In this document: in pieces, positions 9,215 to 19,479 of the stretch
Layout of the letters: each line of letters starts with the position of its first letter
How positions within the stretch are numbered: the stretch's first letter is position 1
Assembly: GCA_029204225.1 (NCBI GenBank)
Contig: MU836360.1
Span: forward strand, 1 to 30,073
DNA: 30,073 nucleotides
Origin: Diphasiastrum complanatum
Taxonomy: Eukaryota; Streptophyta; Lycopodiopsida; Lycopodiales; Lycopodiaceae
Direction: 5' to 3'
Made by a program: the position numbers and the translations under genes
Notes under the pieces: model-generated
The model's input: only the letters and a program-made list of their open reading frames with translations
Told to the model about the DNA's origin: nothing
Database searches by the model: none

Positions 9215-9895
9215 GGACTGGCAGGCAGACGCTTTGTGGATCACAACTGGCAAGAGCTGTTGAATATTGCGGCCTGCATGCTATCTGAACAAGACTACGA
9301 TGTAGTCATTGATTCAGGAGCAACATCACACGTCACCTGCAACAAGAAAATCTTGATCGACTTCAAAGAACTCGAAAACAACAGAGCAGTGATTCTAGGT
9401 GATGGGAGCAGACACGATGTCAAAGGCATCGGGACTCTACAACTGTGAACACTGTCAGGTTAAGCAGAGCTGCCAAGAGCACTCTACGTGCCTTCACTGA
9501 GAAAAGATCTGCTATTAGTCTCCAAGATGGCAGATCTTGGAATTCGAGTTTTATTCAATGACAATACATGTCACATGATCGAGAAAACAACAAACAAATT
9601 GTTGACGGTTGGATGCAGAGAAGGAAATCTCTATCAAGCCAAGATAATCAGCAATTCTAATAGCATATTAAATGCGTCATAGAATGAAGATCAGCTCTGG
9701 CATAGGAGAATGTATCATCTGAACATGAGGAGCCTATATGACATGTGCAAGAAAGACATAGTCACAGGTCTAAAGATATCAAGACCCGATACTGAGTTCT
9801 GCGAAGCCTGTTAGAAAGCAAACAACATTGGAATCCATTCACACATGAGGGAAGAAGAGCAAAAGGAGTTCTTGAGCTCGTCCACTAAGATGTCT
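9215..9895 (+). pseudogene. Copia protease and GAG-pre-integrase region
   Basis: Aspartic protease motif VVIDSGATSHVT at about 9303-9338, then VILGDGSRHDVKGIGT, typical of copia proteases. A stop at about 9446 precedes YVPSLRKDLLLVSKMADLGI (from 9485). A stop after ILNAS at about 9680 is followed by the pre-integrase zinc region with LWHRRMYHLNMRSL and FCEAC, interrupted by another stop at about 9811. Processing and integrase zinc binding are therefore lost. Confidence 0.88.
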
Positions 9896-10509
9896 GTGGA
9901 CCGATGAAAATGGATTCGCTTTCAAAATCGAGGTATTTCCTAACGTTCATAGATGATTATAGCCGGATGACTACAATCTACTTCCTAAAGAAAAAATCTG
10001 AAGTGTTTGACTCTTTCAAGAAGTTCGTGGCATTTGCGGAGAGACACACCTCAAAGAAGATTCAGATCATCAGATCTGACAATGGAGGTGAGTACAAGAG
10101 TACAGAATTTTTAAAATTCTGCCAAGAACAGGGGATAGAGCATCAGTTCACTCCTGCGTACACACCTAAATATAATGGTGTCGCGAAAAAAAAAAACAGG
10201 ACGCTAATTGAAGGAGCCAAATGCATGATGGCACAGGCTCGATTGCCAAGTCAATTCTGGACTGAGGCAATAGCTGCAGCAGTACACCCACAGAACGGAT
10301 CAACAACGACAGCGCTGGAAAATAAGACACCGTACGAGATGTGGACAAGTAGAAAATCTGATCTATCATACGTACGTGTGTTTGGATGTGCAACATATAA
10401 GCACATTCCAAAAGAAAAAAGAAGCACGATGATAAATCAGAGCAAACAATCATGGTCGGGTACTCGAACGGATCAACCACAAAGAAGATTGTTTCCAATA
10501 GAGATGTGA
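9896..10509 (+). pseudogene. Copia integrase core, catalytic Glu replaced
   Basis: The DDE integrase core inserts cDNA into the genome. Residues from 9904 show FIDDYSR (first Asp, residue 17 or 18) and IRSDNGGEY (second Asp, residue 59). The third catalytic position in the family's NGVAERKNRT motif reads NGVAKKKNRT, so Glu is Lys at residue 95. The codon lies in a run of A in 'gcgaaaaaaaaaaac'. The C-terminal part (PYEMWTSRKSDLSYVRVFGC) is intact until a frameshift after about 10430. Integration-dead even if translated. Confidence 0.9.
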
Positions 10510-10945
10510 AGTTTGATGAGTCCACATTCCCTGGACTAAAAAATGAAAAAGGCCATGAGATCTTCACATTGCTGCCAATTCAAGAGGGAGATCGAGGACA
10601 AACATCAAATCAGAATGTTGAGCCACAAACTCCAGAACAGCAAGAAGCAGAAGATCAGCCCCACGAACAAGAAACGTTCAAGTAACGACGAAATGAATCC
10701 AGAAAGTCAACGAAATAAAGAAGACCTCCAAATCGATACGCTGACAATCTTCAGTGGAGCGAAGCCATGCAATTCGAGTATTTCAGTGTCACTGAAGAGC
10801 CAACAACATATCAAGAAGCTGTCCAGAGTCCAGAGGGAGAATTCTGGAAGCAGGCAATGTCAGAGGAGATTGAGTTGATGAGGCAAAACGAGGCATAGAC
10901 ACTAGAGCCACTACTAGAAAACAAAAAGATCATCAACTACAAGTG
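10510..10945 (+). pseudogene. Copia integrase-RT linker and RT start
   Basis: The frame shifts to 10452-10685 (VSNRDVKFDESTFPG, then Gln/Glu-rich linker), and again to a stretch encoding the usual lead-in to RT (about 10760-10930, recognisable in frame as YQEAVQSPEGEFWKQAMSEE). A stop near 10896 breaks it. Confidence 0.75.
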
Positions 10946-10946
10946 G

Positions 10947-11648
10947 GTGTACAAGAAGAAAATGAAATCAGATGGCACTGTTGGCCATTATAAAGCAAGG
11001 CTTGTCGCGAAGGGCTACACACAAAGGTATGGTATTGATTATTTCGACACATATTCGTTGATGGTCAAGATGACAAGCATATGGCTGCTCCTTGCATACA
11101 CTATACAACACAATCTGGAAATTCACCAGATTGATGTAAAGGCAGCCTTTCTTCACGGAGATTTAGAGGAAGAAATCTCCATGAAGCAGCATGAAGGATT
11201 TGAAGACCCCGACAATAGACAATATGTCTGTCGGTTGCAGAGATGCATTTATGGTCTAAAGCAGACATCACGAGCTTGGTACAAGAAGCTCGAGAGTCTT
11301 CTAAAGTCTCTAGACTTCAATCCTACACAATCAGACTGTAATGTCTACATAAAAAGAGTAGGAAAAGATTTTGTGATACTGACAATTTTTGTGGATGACT
11401 CTCTTATGATAGGAAACTCCTTGATGCTAATCAAGGACATGAAGAGTCAGATTTTTGAAAATTATGAAATCACAGATCTAAGAGAAGCAACAAAATGCCT
11501 CGGGCTGGAAATTAGAAGAGATCGAATAAAAGGCGAAATGCAATTGAGTCAGTTTGAATATGCCAGAAAAGTGCTGAAGCAGTATCACATGATGGACTAC
11601 AAGGAAAAAGCCACATCAATGATAGTTGGAGCCAAGTCGACAAAGTAG
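10947..11648 (+). pseudogene. Copia reverse transcriptase
   Basis: RNA-dependent DNA polymerase domain of pol. Visible motifs: KARLVAKGYTQRYGIDY, IHQIDVKAAFLHGDLEEEI (first catalytic Asp), CRLQRCIYGLKQTSRAWY, and FVDDSLMIG, the YVDD box with Phe instead of Tyr. ECATKCLGLEI-like sequence follows. RT motifs are complete over 233 codons, but the frame closes at 11646 before RNase H. It is the best-preserved domain of this element. Confidence 0.93.
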
Positions 11649-11681
11649 GATTGCCCAAAAACGGAGGAAGGAAAGGACAAG

Positions 11682-12331
11682 ATGGAAGGTATACGCTACC
11701 AAAACCTAATCGGTAGTCTGATGTACCTTACAATTTGTACCAGACCCAATTTGGCTTTCTCTGTTTATGCTTTAAGCCAATTCTCTTCCAATCCTGGCAT
11801 GACACATTGGCAAATGACAAAACGAATCCTACAATATCTGAAGGGTACCCAAAATATGGGATTAACCTACAGAGCAGAAAACGAAAGAAAAGGATTCGAG
11901 CTGCATCACTACAGCGATGCAAGCTGGGCGAGCTGCAAAGATGACAGCAAGTCCGTAAGTGGAGGATGTTCAATAGCGTGCGGAGCAGCAATCAGCTGGA
12001 TATGCAAAAAGCAAACCTTGGTAGCTCAATCCTCCTTCGAAGTTGAATATGTCGTAGTTTCAAAAAGGAGGACCATGCACGACGATGATGGATTCTCAGA
12101 GTGCCATTTATTTGTTCCAGGATCCTGTCTTCCATTCAAAGACAAAACACATACCTCTGAAGTACCATCACATTTGAGATTTGATCTCGAAAGGAGAGCT
12201 CCAGGTCTAGTACATCAAGTCTGAAGACATGATTGCAGATGTGCTCACGAAGCCACTCGACAAGTCACTCTTCGCAAAGCAAAGAAAGACAATTGGATTA
12301 AACGTGCAAAGCTGCAAGGTTCAAGAGGGAG
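11682..12331 (+). pseudogene. Copia RNase H and polypurine tract
   Basis: RNase H-containing C-terminus of pol: YQNLIGSLMYLTICTRPNLA, HHYSDASWASCKDD and VAQSSFEVEYV (usual form SSTEAEY). A frameshift near 12070 leaves the tail out of frame; the conserved ADVLTKPL is readable at about 12236-12259. Just before the LTR, 'caagagggag' (about 12322-12331) serves as polypurine tract for plus-strand priming. Confidence 0.9.
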
Positions 12332-12975
12332 TGTTAGAAATTGTGAACTCCTGCAACTTTGCCGCAACATGAAGCGAAGCGACACACAACAAAGGTCGAA
12401 TGGCGAACAATTCGTGAAAGTCAACGTACTTCAAAAATCCTAAGACACGAAGCGAAGCGAATCTCGAAGGTCGAATGATTCGCGAAAGTCAAACATGCCT
12501 CCAGGACCAAAAGACATGACACAACATGAAACAAAAAGAACACGAAGGAAGATCTTTCACGCTACTAGCTGGCAGCTCAACGGGCGTGGAGTTTTGAACT
12601 TTACGCTCAACTGAAACAATTTAACTAACTAGTTGATTAGTGTTAACTACTCTTGTAATTCTCCACACAGTGGAGATATAAACAATTTTCTAGATCAACA
12701 GAATATATTGAGAAAAGTGTGAGAGTAGAGCAGAAAAGAGAAGAAGAGAAAAAATAGTTGTGCATGAAAGTCTGCCAACGAGCAAAACACAGCAATAGAG
12801 TAGAGTTTCAAGCCTCCAACGAGCGAGACATTGATCATCTCGCTCTAAAAATCAAACTGATAATATAGTTGCTCTCTCTTGTGCATCTCCTTGTCTTCCG
12901 TTGTCTTGATTGCTAGAATGATTTCTGTTCTATGATCTGTAGACGTGTGTCTAGGATCCTGCAAGCTTCCTTACA
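12332..12975 (+). repeat. 3' LTR of the 9.2-13 kb copia element
   Basis: Starts TGTTAGAAATTG directly after the polypurine tract and ends near 'cttccttaca' (about 644 bp). The 3' border is approximate because no second LTR exists for comparison. A TATA box (TATAAAC) is at 12677-12683. U3 contains a 78-bp tandem duplication beginning 'gaagcgaagcga' (12371 and 12449) with 'ggtcgaatg' and 'gaaagtcaa' in each copy, possibly enhancer-like. Confidence 0.8.
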
Positions 12976-15180
12976 AGAAAATTTAAAAAAAAAAGAAATC
13001 TGTTCGCGAAACAAAACTCGTTCGGGACAATAGAGGCCAACGTTATCGTCGCTCCTTTGTTCAAATTCCAACCATAAAAATTTTTGACTTGCAAGATTTT
13101 AGACTGGACATTTGAGGGATTGGTGATTGGCGACAATGTGAGATTGCAGAGCACTACTTCAGATTCCAGAGTGATGTTGGTCCTTACGTTACTATGTCTA
13201 ATATATATTTTTTTTCGCTAGCAATGTGCATTGCAATAGTATCGCAAAAGATTTTTGCATTTTTTGGGTCCCAAAACATAGCCTTGAAGGCTGGTGAGAG
13301 TCGGTGCAATCTCTCTCTCTCTCTCTCTCTCGTGTGCGCACGCGATTGGCCGTGGATCGCGTTCTCTCTCTTGGGCGCATTTGCTACTCTCTTTGAAGAA
13401 ACCTTCCTCTATGCCTGTTGTGCAATTTTGTCGATTGCAACACTTGCAGCAGTTACAAGTGTGTCAGATAATGTACCTTAAGTCCGAGTAGAACTGGCGC
13501 TCCACTGATGGATGCAGATGGATCAAGAACAATGGACGTCCACTACAGAAGTTAGTAAGTAATAATCGTGAGGGACGAGAGGCAATTATCTGTAAAGTTT
13601 ATTTTATATGGTAGTACACACTTCAGCAAATACCATACTAGCTATAAAGATAACTGTTGATTATATTGTAAAAAAATTACAGTGATATAGACTAAAACAT
13701 ATAAATTTCATAGATTCCGAATCTTAGATGAAGCATAAGTCTATGATAGATCATATGATGGAACCAGCTCCATAAATGAACACGCTATAGAGACTCCAAA
13801 GTTTGAAAGTTAGACCTTTGTTAGAATGACAAACTCCGAGAGAAGTCGGTTGCAAACTGGATTTTTTAAAGTTTAAACCACAGCTTTAAAGAGAGAAAGT
13901 TGCATTCATCGCTTTAGTTTGTGAAGAACTGAATGTAGAAGCCTTTCCTTTTAGAATTTGCAATTTCGTCTCCAAGTAATGCAGACAAAGGTGAGGTGGG
14001 AGGGATTGTTGGCTAGCTCTATTAGGCCTCAGGCTATCTGCAGCAGCTCAATTGAATTTTGATTTCTGAACCACATGCAAGAATATAATTAGGCTGAATG
14101 GTGTATGAATATATTATAGCTGTCTGGTTGGTTATTTCATATTCACATTGCAGCCTAGGCCCGTGAAACAATTTTAGACCCGTGAAACAAGGGGCTGTTA
14201 TTTTCATTAGAAATTAGTGATTTGCAAGCAAGTAGCACTAAGGTATATTCTCCTTACTAATGTACACATAGGATTTTCAGGTTGTGTAAATCTGCATAAT
14301 TAGATTCCTAAATGCTGCAAACAGTTAAGAGAGAGAGAGAGAGAGAGAGAGAAGACACAAGTTTTTTGAGATCCATACACACAGTCCCAAGACTGCTTCA
14401 CCGCGTCAAAACCATTCTCACCGCGTCAAAACCATCCTAATATTCAAGTTGAAAGAAATATGAAAATAGTGTTGACACACATTACTAGACTCTATTTAGT
14501 TATTTGTTTGGATTTCAATTATTTGTAAGTACGTGTTATTAATGCTTTTATCAATAAAAGTATTAAAATAATGACCTGAATTCAAAAAGTCATAACTACA
14601 ATACTTTTATACTCTTCGAGCTGATTCTAGCAAGTATATGCATGACAATATTTGATTTCAATTTGACTAAGATTTTTAAAGATCATATCAAATAGATGAA
14701 GTTTTACGGCTTTTACGAAATTTCTTAACTTTCTTTCAAGTTAAATATCTGCTAAGTATGAGCTCTGATTCAAGTGATGTAAAAAGCAATACTGCTCTAT
14801 TTTTTTAGTTCTTTGCATTGACTATATGGATGATTAGTTTAAGGTATTCTTATAATGTGATCCATAATCAAGCATATATGCATGTTATCTTTTCTCAAAT
14901 TGAATTGATACAAAAAGCCTAATTACTCAATTCTAAGCGAGCTAACAAAATTTATGTGGTTGTACATATTCCGAAACATTGATTTTGGATCCCCAAACCA
15001 CCAATTTGTCTCTCACTCTCTTAATACAACTTTAAAACCTACTTAAGTTAATTTTTGATGTATTTGATTGTTTCCCAATGTTTGATATAAAACCTGATGG
15101 TTTGTTGTTCCAATTTTTGCAGGTGTTTTTGCATTTGAGAGAGTGATTCCATGACATAGACACTCCTGAGTGTGCGTGAA
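12976..15180. other. Non-coding spacer with simple repeats
   Basis: No supported gene. Contains (TC)n at 13310-13331, (GA)n at 14329-14352, and a 20-bp-period direct repeat 'tcaccgcgtcaaaaccat' at about 14399 and 14419. A plus-strand open stretch at 13194-13481 is hydrophobic and crosses the (TC)n tract; I do not consider it a gene. Confidence 0.6.
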
Positions 15181-15600
15181 GCAACCCTCTATACATTATT
15201 CTGGAGGGTGAGAGCCAGTCTGCAAGAAGGAGGAGATTGAATAGGAAGCGACAAGCAGTGCGTAGGGCATTGTCGCTTGCACCTGTATTTCGTGTCGTTG
15301 AGGAGGCGACATGCTCGACCACAAGCTTGGTTTTAAACTTGGATAGCATTGAGCACATATTGACTATAAATGTAGGTGGTGTGGGTAGTTCAGGGGGGGT
15401 TGTCACGCCAGAGCATGTGCGTGACAATGCCATGTCTAGAACTCCAGAGTTGGAGTCCAGGTCAGAAGCGAATAGTAGATTAGAGCAGAGGAGAAGAGCA
15501 AAGAGGAGGCTTCTCCCTCGCGAGTTGGAGCAGGTTCAGCAGGATGTTCATAGGGATGTAGTTGGTTCAGCCACCGTTGCGAGTGTTCGAAACGACTCGA
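15180..15600 (+). CDS. Unrecognised Arg-rich open reading stretch
   Basis: An open frame of about 140 codons entered without an ATG (previous in-frame stop at about 15177). It encodes Arg-rich sequence (SQSARRRRLNRKRQAVRRAL, then LEQRRRAKRRLLPRELEQVQ) with a Gly/Val-rich middle (INVGGVGSSGGVVTPEHV). A possible splice acceptor 'tttttgcag' lies at about 15113-15121, but its natural frame meets a stop. Base composition is clearly more GC-rich than the surroundings, suggesting an exon or transposon coding remnant. I recognise no domain. The apparent continuation past 15600 runs into simple-sequence repeats and is not coding. Confidence 0.25.
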
Positions 15601-15850
15601 ATCTTTTCGAAGACTATATTTTTCTAAAGGATCGAATTTTTTCAAAGACTCAAATTTTTCTGAAGGATAGAACTGCCAACTTTAATTTTTCTGAAGGATC
15701 GAATGACCCTTTGTACTGTCAAGTCAAATTTTTCAAAAGACTCGAATTTTTTCGAAAACTCGCTTTTTCGAAAGACGTGATTTTTTTTTCAAAGACTCAA
15801 ATTTTTCTGAAGACTAGAATTTTTTTGAATACTCTAATTTTTTCGAGATG
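15590..15850. repeat. Degenerate short-motif array (TTCGAAGACTCGAATTTTT-like)
   Basis: Around a dozen head-to-tail variants of a 15-20-bp phrase: 'cgactcgaatcttttcgaag', 'atcgaattttttcaaagact', 'caaatttttctgaaggat', 'ctcgaattttttcgaaaact', 'cgctttttcgaaagac'. The units mix TTCGAA palindromes and T runs. Spacing is irregular, with one insertion around 15670-15720. Confidence 0.8.
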
Positions 15851-15932
15851 TGCGAGATCGGCCACCATCCAAATCATCGGCCGCCACCCAGATCAGCCTC
15901 CATTGCCCGTCAATGACGGGCACTCTTTACTA

Positions 15933-15934
<2 letters not shown>

Positions 15935-16006
<72 letters not shown>
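15935..16006. repeat. (AT)n microsatellite
   Basis: Perfect AT dinucleotide run of about 72 bp, self-complementary and able to form a cruciform. It starts right after 'tttactaag' and ends in 'tttgtttattta'. Confidence 0.98.
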
Positions 16007-16011
<5 letters not shown>

Positions 16012-16021
16012 TATTTATTTT

Positions 16022-16060
16022 TATCAAAATCCGACGGATTTTAAATGTGTCGAATTTTGA
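16022..16060. repeat. GTCGGATTT-type palindromic motif pair
   Basis: 'aaatccgacggatttt' followed by 'gtgtcgaattttgacac'. Same motif family as the subterminal repeats at 8.7-8.85 kb and 16.6-16.87 kb. Confidence 0.6.
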
Positions 16061-16619
16061 CACTATTGAAAAATAGAAAAACTCTAAAAATTCTATGACC
16101 AGTTTTTTGCTATTATGATAGATTTGCATGACAATTAGGTAGAATGCCACAAAACACAATTGTTAATAAAGCCAAATTTATATGAATTTGCTTGCAACCA
16201 CTACTAATAAGTGACTAAATGAAACACAAATGGCTATGGATTAAATTGCAATGCATCGTCAATGCAATGAAGTAGATAACAAAAGGATAAATATGTCATC
16301 ATCTCAAAAAGAGAAAGAGCAAAACAAGAAAGAGAGTGAGGTGGAACACACATCCTTCTCTTCCTCTCTCACTCTTTCACAATCATAAATCACTAAGATA
16401 CATATTTGTGTTTAACTACACAAAATGTACTACAAGGAGATAGTATACAAGAAAAATCTACAAAAAAATAAATCTTAATTGCACATAACAAAATAAAAGA
16501 ATCATACTTGAAATGAGAAAAATGGAAATGATAGAGTTGAGAATAAGCGCCAAAAGTTGACTTCCAACAATCTCCTACAAGAATAAAAATAAGAGAAACC
16601 TAGAAAAATGGAGCGGCTT
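16061..16619. other. AT-rich spacer
   Basis: No gene or clear repeat seen. Possible interior of the CACTA-like element. Confidence 0.5.
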
Positions 16620-16890
16620 TAAGAATAGTCATGGCTGTCGGATTTTGACATCCACTTTATGTTTTTTTTTAATGCACGAACAAGGGACGTCATTAATTAA
16701 AAAGTTGCAGTGTCTTGGAAATGGGATGTCAGATTTCGAAATATTTATCTTCCGTCGAAATCCGACATCCAAAAATTTTTCCAACAAAGTTTTGTTTTTT
16801 TTGTCGGATTTCGACAGATTATATATGTCGGATTCAGACGGATTGTAAAATTTTTTTGAATCCGTCGAAGCCTTGTATGGGAAGTCGCAC
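16620..16890 (-). mobile_element. Candidate right subterminal region of the CACTA-like element
   Basis: Carries 'gtcggattttgacatcc' (about 16637), 'gtcagatttcgaa' (about 16727), 'cgtcgaaatccgacatcc' (about 16753), 'gtcggatttcgacagatt' (about 16802), 'gtcggattcagacggatt' (about 16828) and 'aatccgtcgaag' (about 16859), the motif family seen beside the left end. The outer edge contains GGAAGTCGCA (16880-16889), the exact reverse complement of TGCGACTTCC at 8518-8527 inside the left terminus. The expected terminal CTTGTAGTG is not present, so the outermost bases are lost or the pairing is wrong. Confidence 0.45.
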
Positions 16891-16894
16891 AAAG

Positions 16895-17226
16895 ATTTGC
16901 CTTCTTAGAATCAACACTCTAGAAGTAGACTTGGATTTATAAAGCTTCTTCAATAAATCCCAAGCATCCTTAGATGAAGTACACTTACCAACTTCCTTAA
17001 GAAGCTTATTGGTAACATTCATCTTGATAATGTGTAGAGCCTTTTTGGCCCTCTTATCATACCTCACTTGATTTTGTTGTGTTGTTGGTCTCTCCTCCAA
17101 ACCTACAACAATATCCAAAACATCATTAATCTCAAGAAGTGATTCCATCCTCACTTTCCACAATGAATAATTACTTGAGGTAAGCCTATCATTGGCTTCC
17201 AATATGACTCCAATTGAGGTTGCCAT
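16895..17226 (-). pseudogene. Copia gag N-terminal fragment
   Basis: Starts MATSIGVILEANDRL at 17226, followed by SNYSLWKVRMESLL and KDAWDLLKKLY, the N-terminal gag of plant copia elements (DUF4219 plus UBN2/Retrotran_gag_2). Reading ends at VLILRRQIF near 16895, where sequence changes to the palindromic-motif repeats, so gag is cut at that junction. Intact and open over about 110 codons, hence relatively young. Close in sequence to the antisense gag piece at 29.8-30.07 kb (KLLKEVGKCTSSKDAW against RLKEVATCTSAKED). Confidence 0.85.
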
Positions 17227-17348
17227 GTAGCAATGACCTGATCTTCTTTTTCAACCTGTTTCAATGCACAAAGCACTCCTTTGAACAACAAAAAATGTTT
17301 TTAAAAGAAATCACAAAGATTTGAAACTATCTCAAAAATTCTCTTTTA

Positions 17349-17360
17349 GCACTTATACCA
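17349..17360 (-). promoter_or_regulatory. Possible degenerate primer-binding site for initiator Met-tRNA
   Basis: On the minus strand TGGTATAAGTGC, matching 10 of 12 bases of the copia primer-binding site TGGTATCAGAGC. It lies about 120 bp upstream of the gag start, where such a site should be. The LTR end before it (higher coordinates) cannot be identified. Confidence 0.4.
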
Positions 17361-18295
17361 AGCAAATCAACACATAGAATCATGGAATCTTGATCAATCT
17401 ATGATCTATCCTCAATCTAATAACTTTTGTCATTTCCTAAGATTGAAACACACTCAAATGAAGTCCATCAACCTCACTATCTAGAGGTCCAATAAAAATT
17501 AGGGTTTTGACAAAATCACAAAAAATTGACTATTCCAATTCTACATGCAAATGCTGAAAATTTGATATACAATCTATTAGCCACCATTTAGGCTGATCCA
17601 CATTAGAGAAACTTAGAGCCCGAAGAGGGCCTTTGGAAAAGATGCTTTTTTATTTTTTTTTCTTATTTTCGTTGCCATGTGGATCAATTGAAACCTTGAA
17701 ATCGGGGTTCTATGTAACATAGAATTTTTCAAATATAAATAAAACAAAAACTATTAAAATATATTGTTGTTTCGTCAGGCACAAGATAAAAAATAGTCAG
17801 ATTGAGTTGGTTTATTTTCTTGAATATATTTGTGGAGTTCTTTTCAAGTGTCAATGTACACAAAATTTCAACGATGTTTGTATGCAAAAATCTATCAGAT
17901 AGTTTATTATCTGAACTTATGAATGAAGGCTAGGACAAAAAATCAGATGAAAAAATAGAATGTAGAATTAAAATGTCTTCCATGTGCTTCCGTTATCACA
18001 TTGAAGAACAAATGTTGAGCTTATGTCTCCATTATCAAAGATGAAAAAAAATAAAGATAAATGGGTGTCACTCGATTAAAACTTGGAAGCCAGTGGACAT
18101 TCAAAACGAAAAAATATTGAAATTATATACAATGATGTCGTTTTGACGTGTGTTGAGGTGGAAGAAGACCGGGAGTCTAAATTACATCAGGCGGGAACTA
18201 TTGCTCTTACAAGATGATGTACTTTCAGACTTCAGATTCATTTTCAATGGTAAACTCATAAGTAACTGTAAAGACTCGATCCTTTATGAATAGTT
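17361..18295. other. AT-rich spacer, possibly 5' LTR of the minus-strand copia
   Basis: No gene found. If the gag at 16.9-17.2 kb belongs to an element in place, its 5' LTR should be here, but no second copy is available to test it. A 10-bp inverted pair 'tgatccacat' / 'atgtggatca' (about 17594 and 17677) is the only structure noted. Confidence 0.4.
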
Positions 18296-19479
18296 TCAAT
18301 CAAAACTTTCTAATACAATCTCTGTACTAATTGTAACTGACTTTGTATTAGTTTTATATAGGTACGTAAAAGACGAGCTCGAGATCAAATGTAGAGATAT
18401 TGGCGAAACAATCCAACTTATGGAAGAACACTGAGATTCACTATCAGCAAATACATGCCAGGCAGGAGCAACTTGCTTTTGAGGGCTCTCAATCTTAGGC
18501 GCAACTCTTACACCGTTCTGAACATAGGTTCTGATCAACTCTTGCCGAAATCTATATACATCATCAGGAGCATACGACTCAAGAGTGAACTGTCATCACA
18601 AAACACGAGAATCAGCAAATTACAAACAATGATAGTAAAGAAATATGAATCTGAATGAAAGGAACTACAAATGAACAGAATATTACCTTTTCAATATCTA
18701 CATCCACTTGTAAATCATACCACTAAAAAAAAAAGTTTCGTATTGTACAGGTTGAACCATGCACAACTAAAAACGTCAATTTGTTGTACACACTGCATAT
18801 ATTGAACAAAAATTAGTAATATTATGACAAAAAATTTATTTATGCTATGATGATAGATTTGAACCAAAAAAAGAACAAATGCATATCAGAGATAAATTGA
18901 ATATACCTTGAGAGATCTAATGGTTATCTCTCCAATTGAGGTTGTCGTTGTCGGTATTTTTCGAACGACATCATGAAGTAGAGAATCAAATTCTCTATGT
19001 ATATTTGCAATTGAGTTTAATTTTACACATAGAAAATTTGATACTCCCTCCTTATTTATCTTTACAAAAATAATGTTCAGGCTCCAATGCCGACTGCAAC
19101 AACCAAAATACAAATATCGATAAATCCATACTTATTAAGACAATCCTTACTTATTAAAGCAATGTCGCATGCAACAATCCAAAATTAAAGCAACAAAAAC
19201 AAAAGAGCAATCCTTACTTATTTTCATATGGAATCAAATAAAATTTAGCCACAGGAATGCATTCGATAAAATATACAGCCTTCTCAAAATCGGTTTCTTT
19301 TGCCTTTATCACTCCCATGAAAAATAGACTAACAACAAAAACTATACCATAGAAATCGGAACTAATACTATGTTGTAAAAAAAATTCTCTGGCTTCTACT
19401 ATCACAATTGAAATTTTTAATGTTTTATTTTTCAGCTCGGCACAAAATTTGGAACCTAATCTAAAATTTTTACGTAAAT
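18296..19479 (-). pseudogene. Ulp1/SENP-like (peptidase C48) domain lacking catalytic residues
   Basis: Ulp1-type proteases cleave SUMO through a His-Asp-Cys triad. Exon 19479-19218 encodes the N-terminal half (FYGIVFVVSLFFMGV, VAKFYLIPYEN). Splicing to 19093 restores a codon to give IPYENNRHWSLNIIF, the P-x(n)-HW-L motif with catalytic His. The Asp position (family LDSL) reads VKLNSI, so Asn. Exon 18722-18687 encodes WYDLQVDVDIEK, and exon 18589-18296 starts FTLESYAPDDVYRFRQELI, matching the stretches before and after the Cys box. The NGxDCGVFxL segment between them is absent, and the 97-bp intron there holds no exon for it. Likely non-catalytic, or decayed. Ulp1-like genes are known inside some plant Mutator-like and CACTA elements. 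Confidence 0.6.

Larger units (their letters stand above)
9215..12975 (+). mobile_element. Ty1/copia retrotransposon, 5'-truncated, with 3' LTR
   Basis: Domain order protease - pre-integrase - integrase - RT - RNase H - polypurine tract - 3' LTR identifies Ty1/copia (in Ty3 elements integrase follows RT). The 5' LTR, primer-binding site and gag are missing: recognisable pol starts directly after the (TC)n tract and short unplaced sequence. Several stops and frameshifts break the polyprotein. The element lies between two blocks of CACTA-like subterminal repeats, so it is probably nested in that element. Confidence 0.92.

Noticed and set aside
8876-9448. 190-codon open frame through the (TC)n tract as one protein
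   Set aside because: Its first two thirds are foldback and microsatellite; only the last part is copia protease.
13194-13481. Hydrophobic 95-codon frame as a membrane protein
   Set aside because: Crosses a (TC)n repeat, no homology recognised, no regulatory support.
15601-16076. Continuation of the Arg-rich stretch as a Phe/Lys- and Tyr/Ile-rich protein
   Set aside because: It is translation of T-rich micro-repeats and the (AT)n tract.
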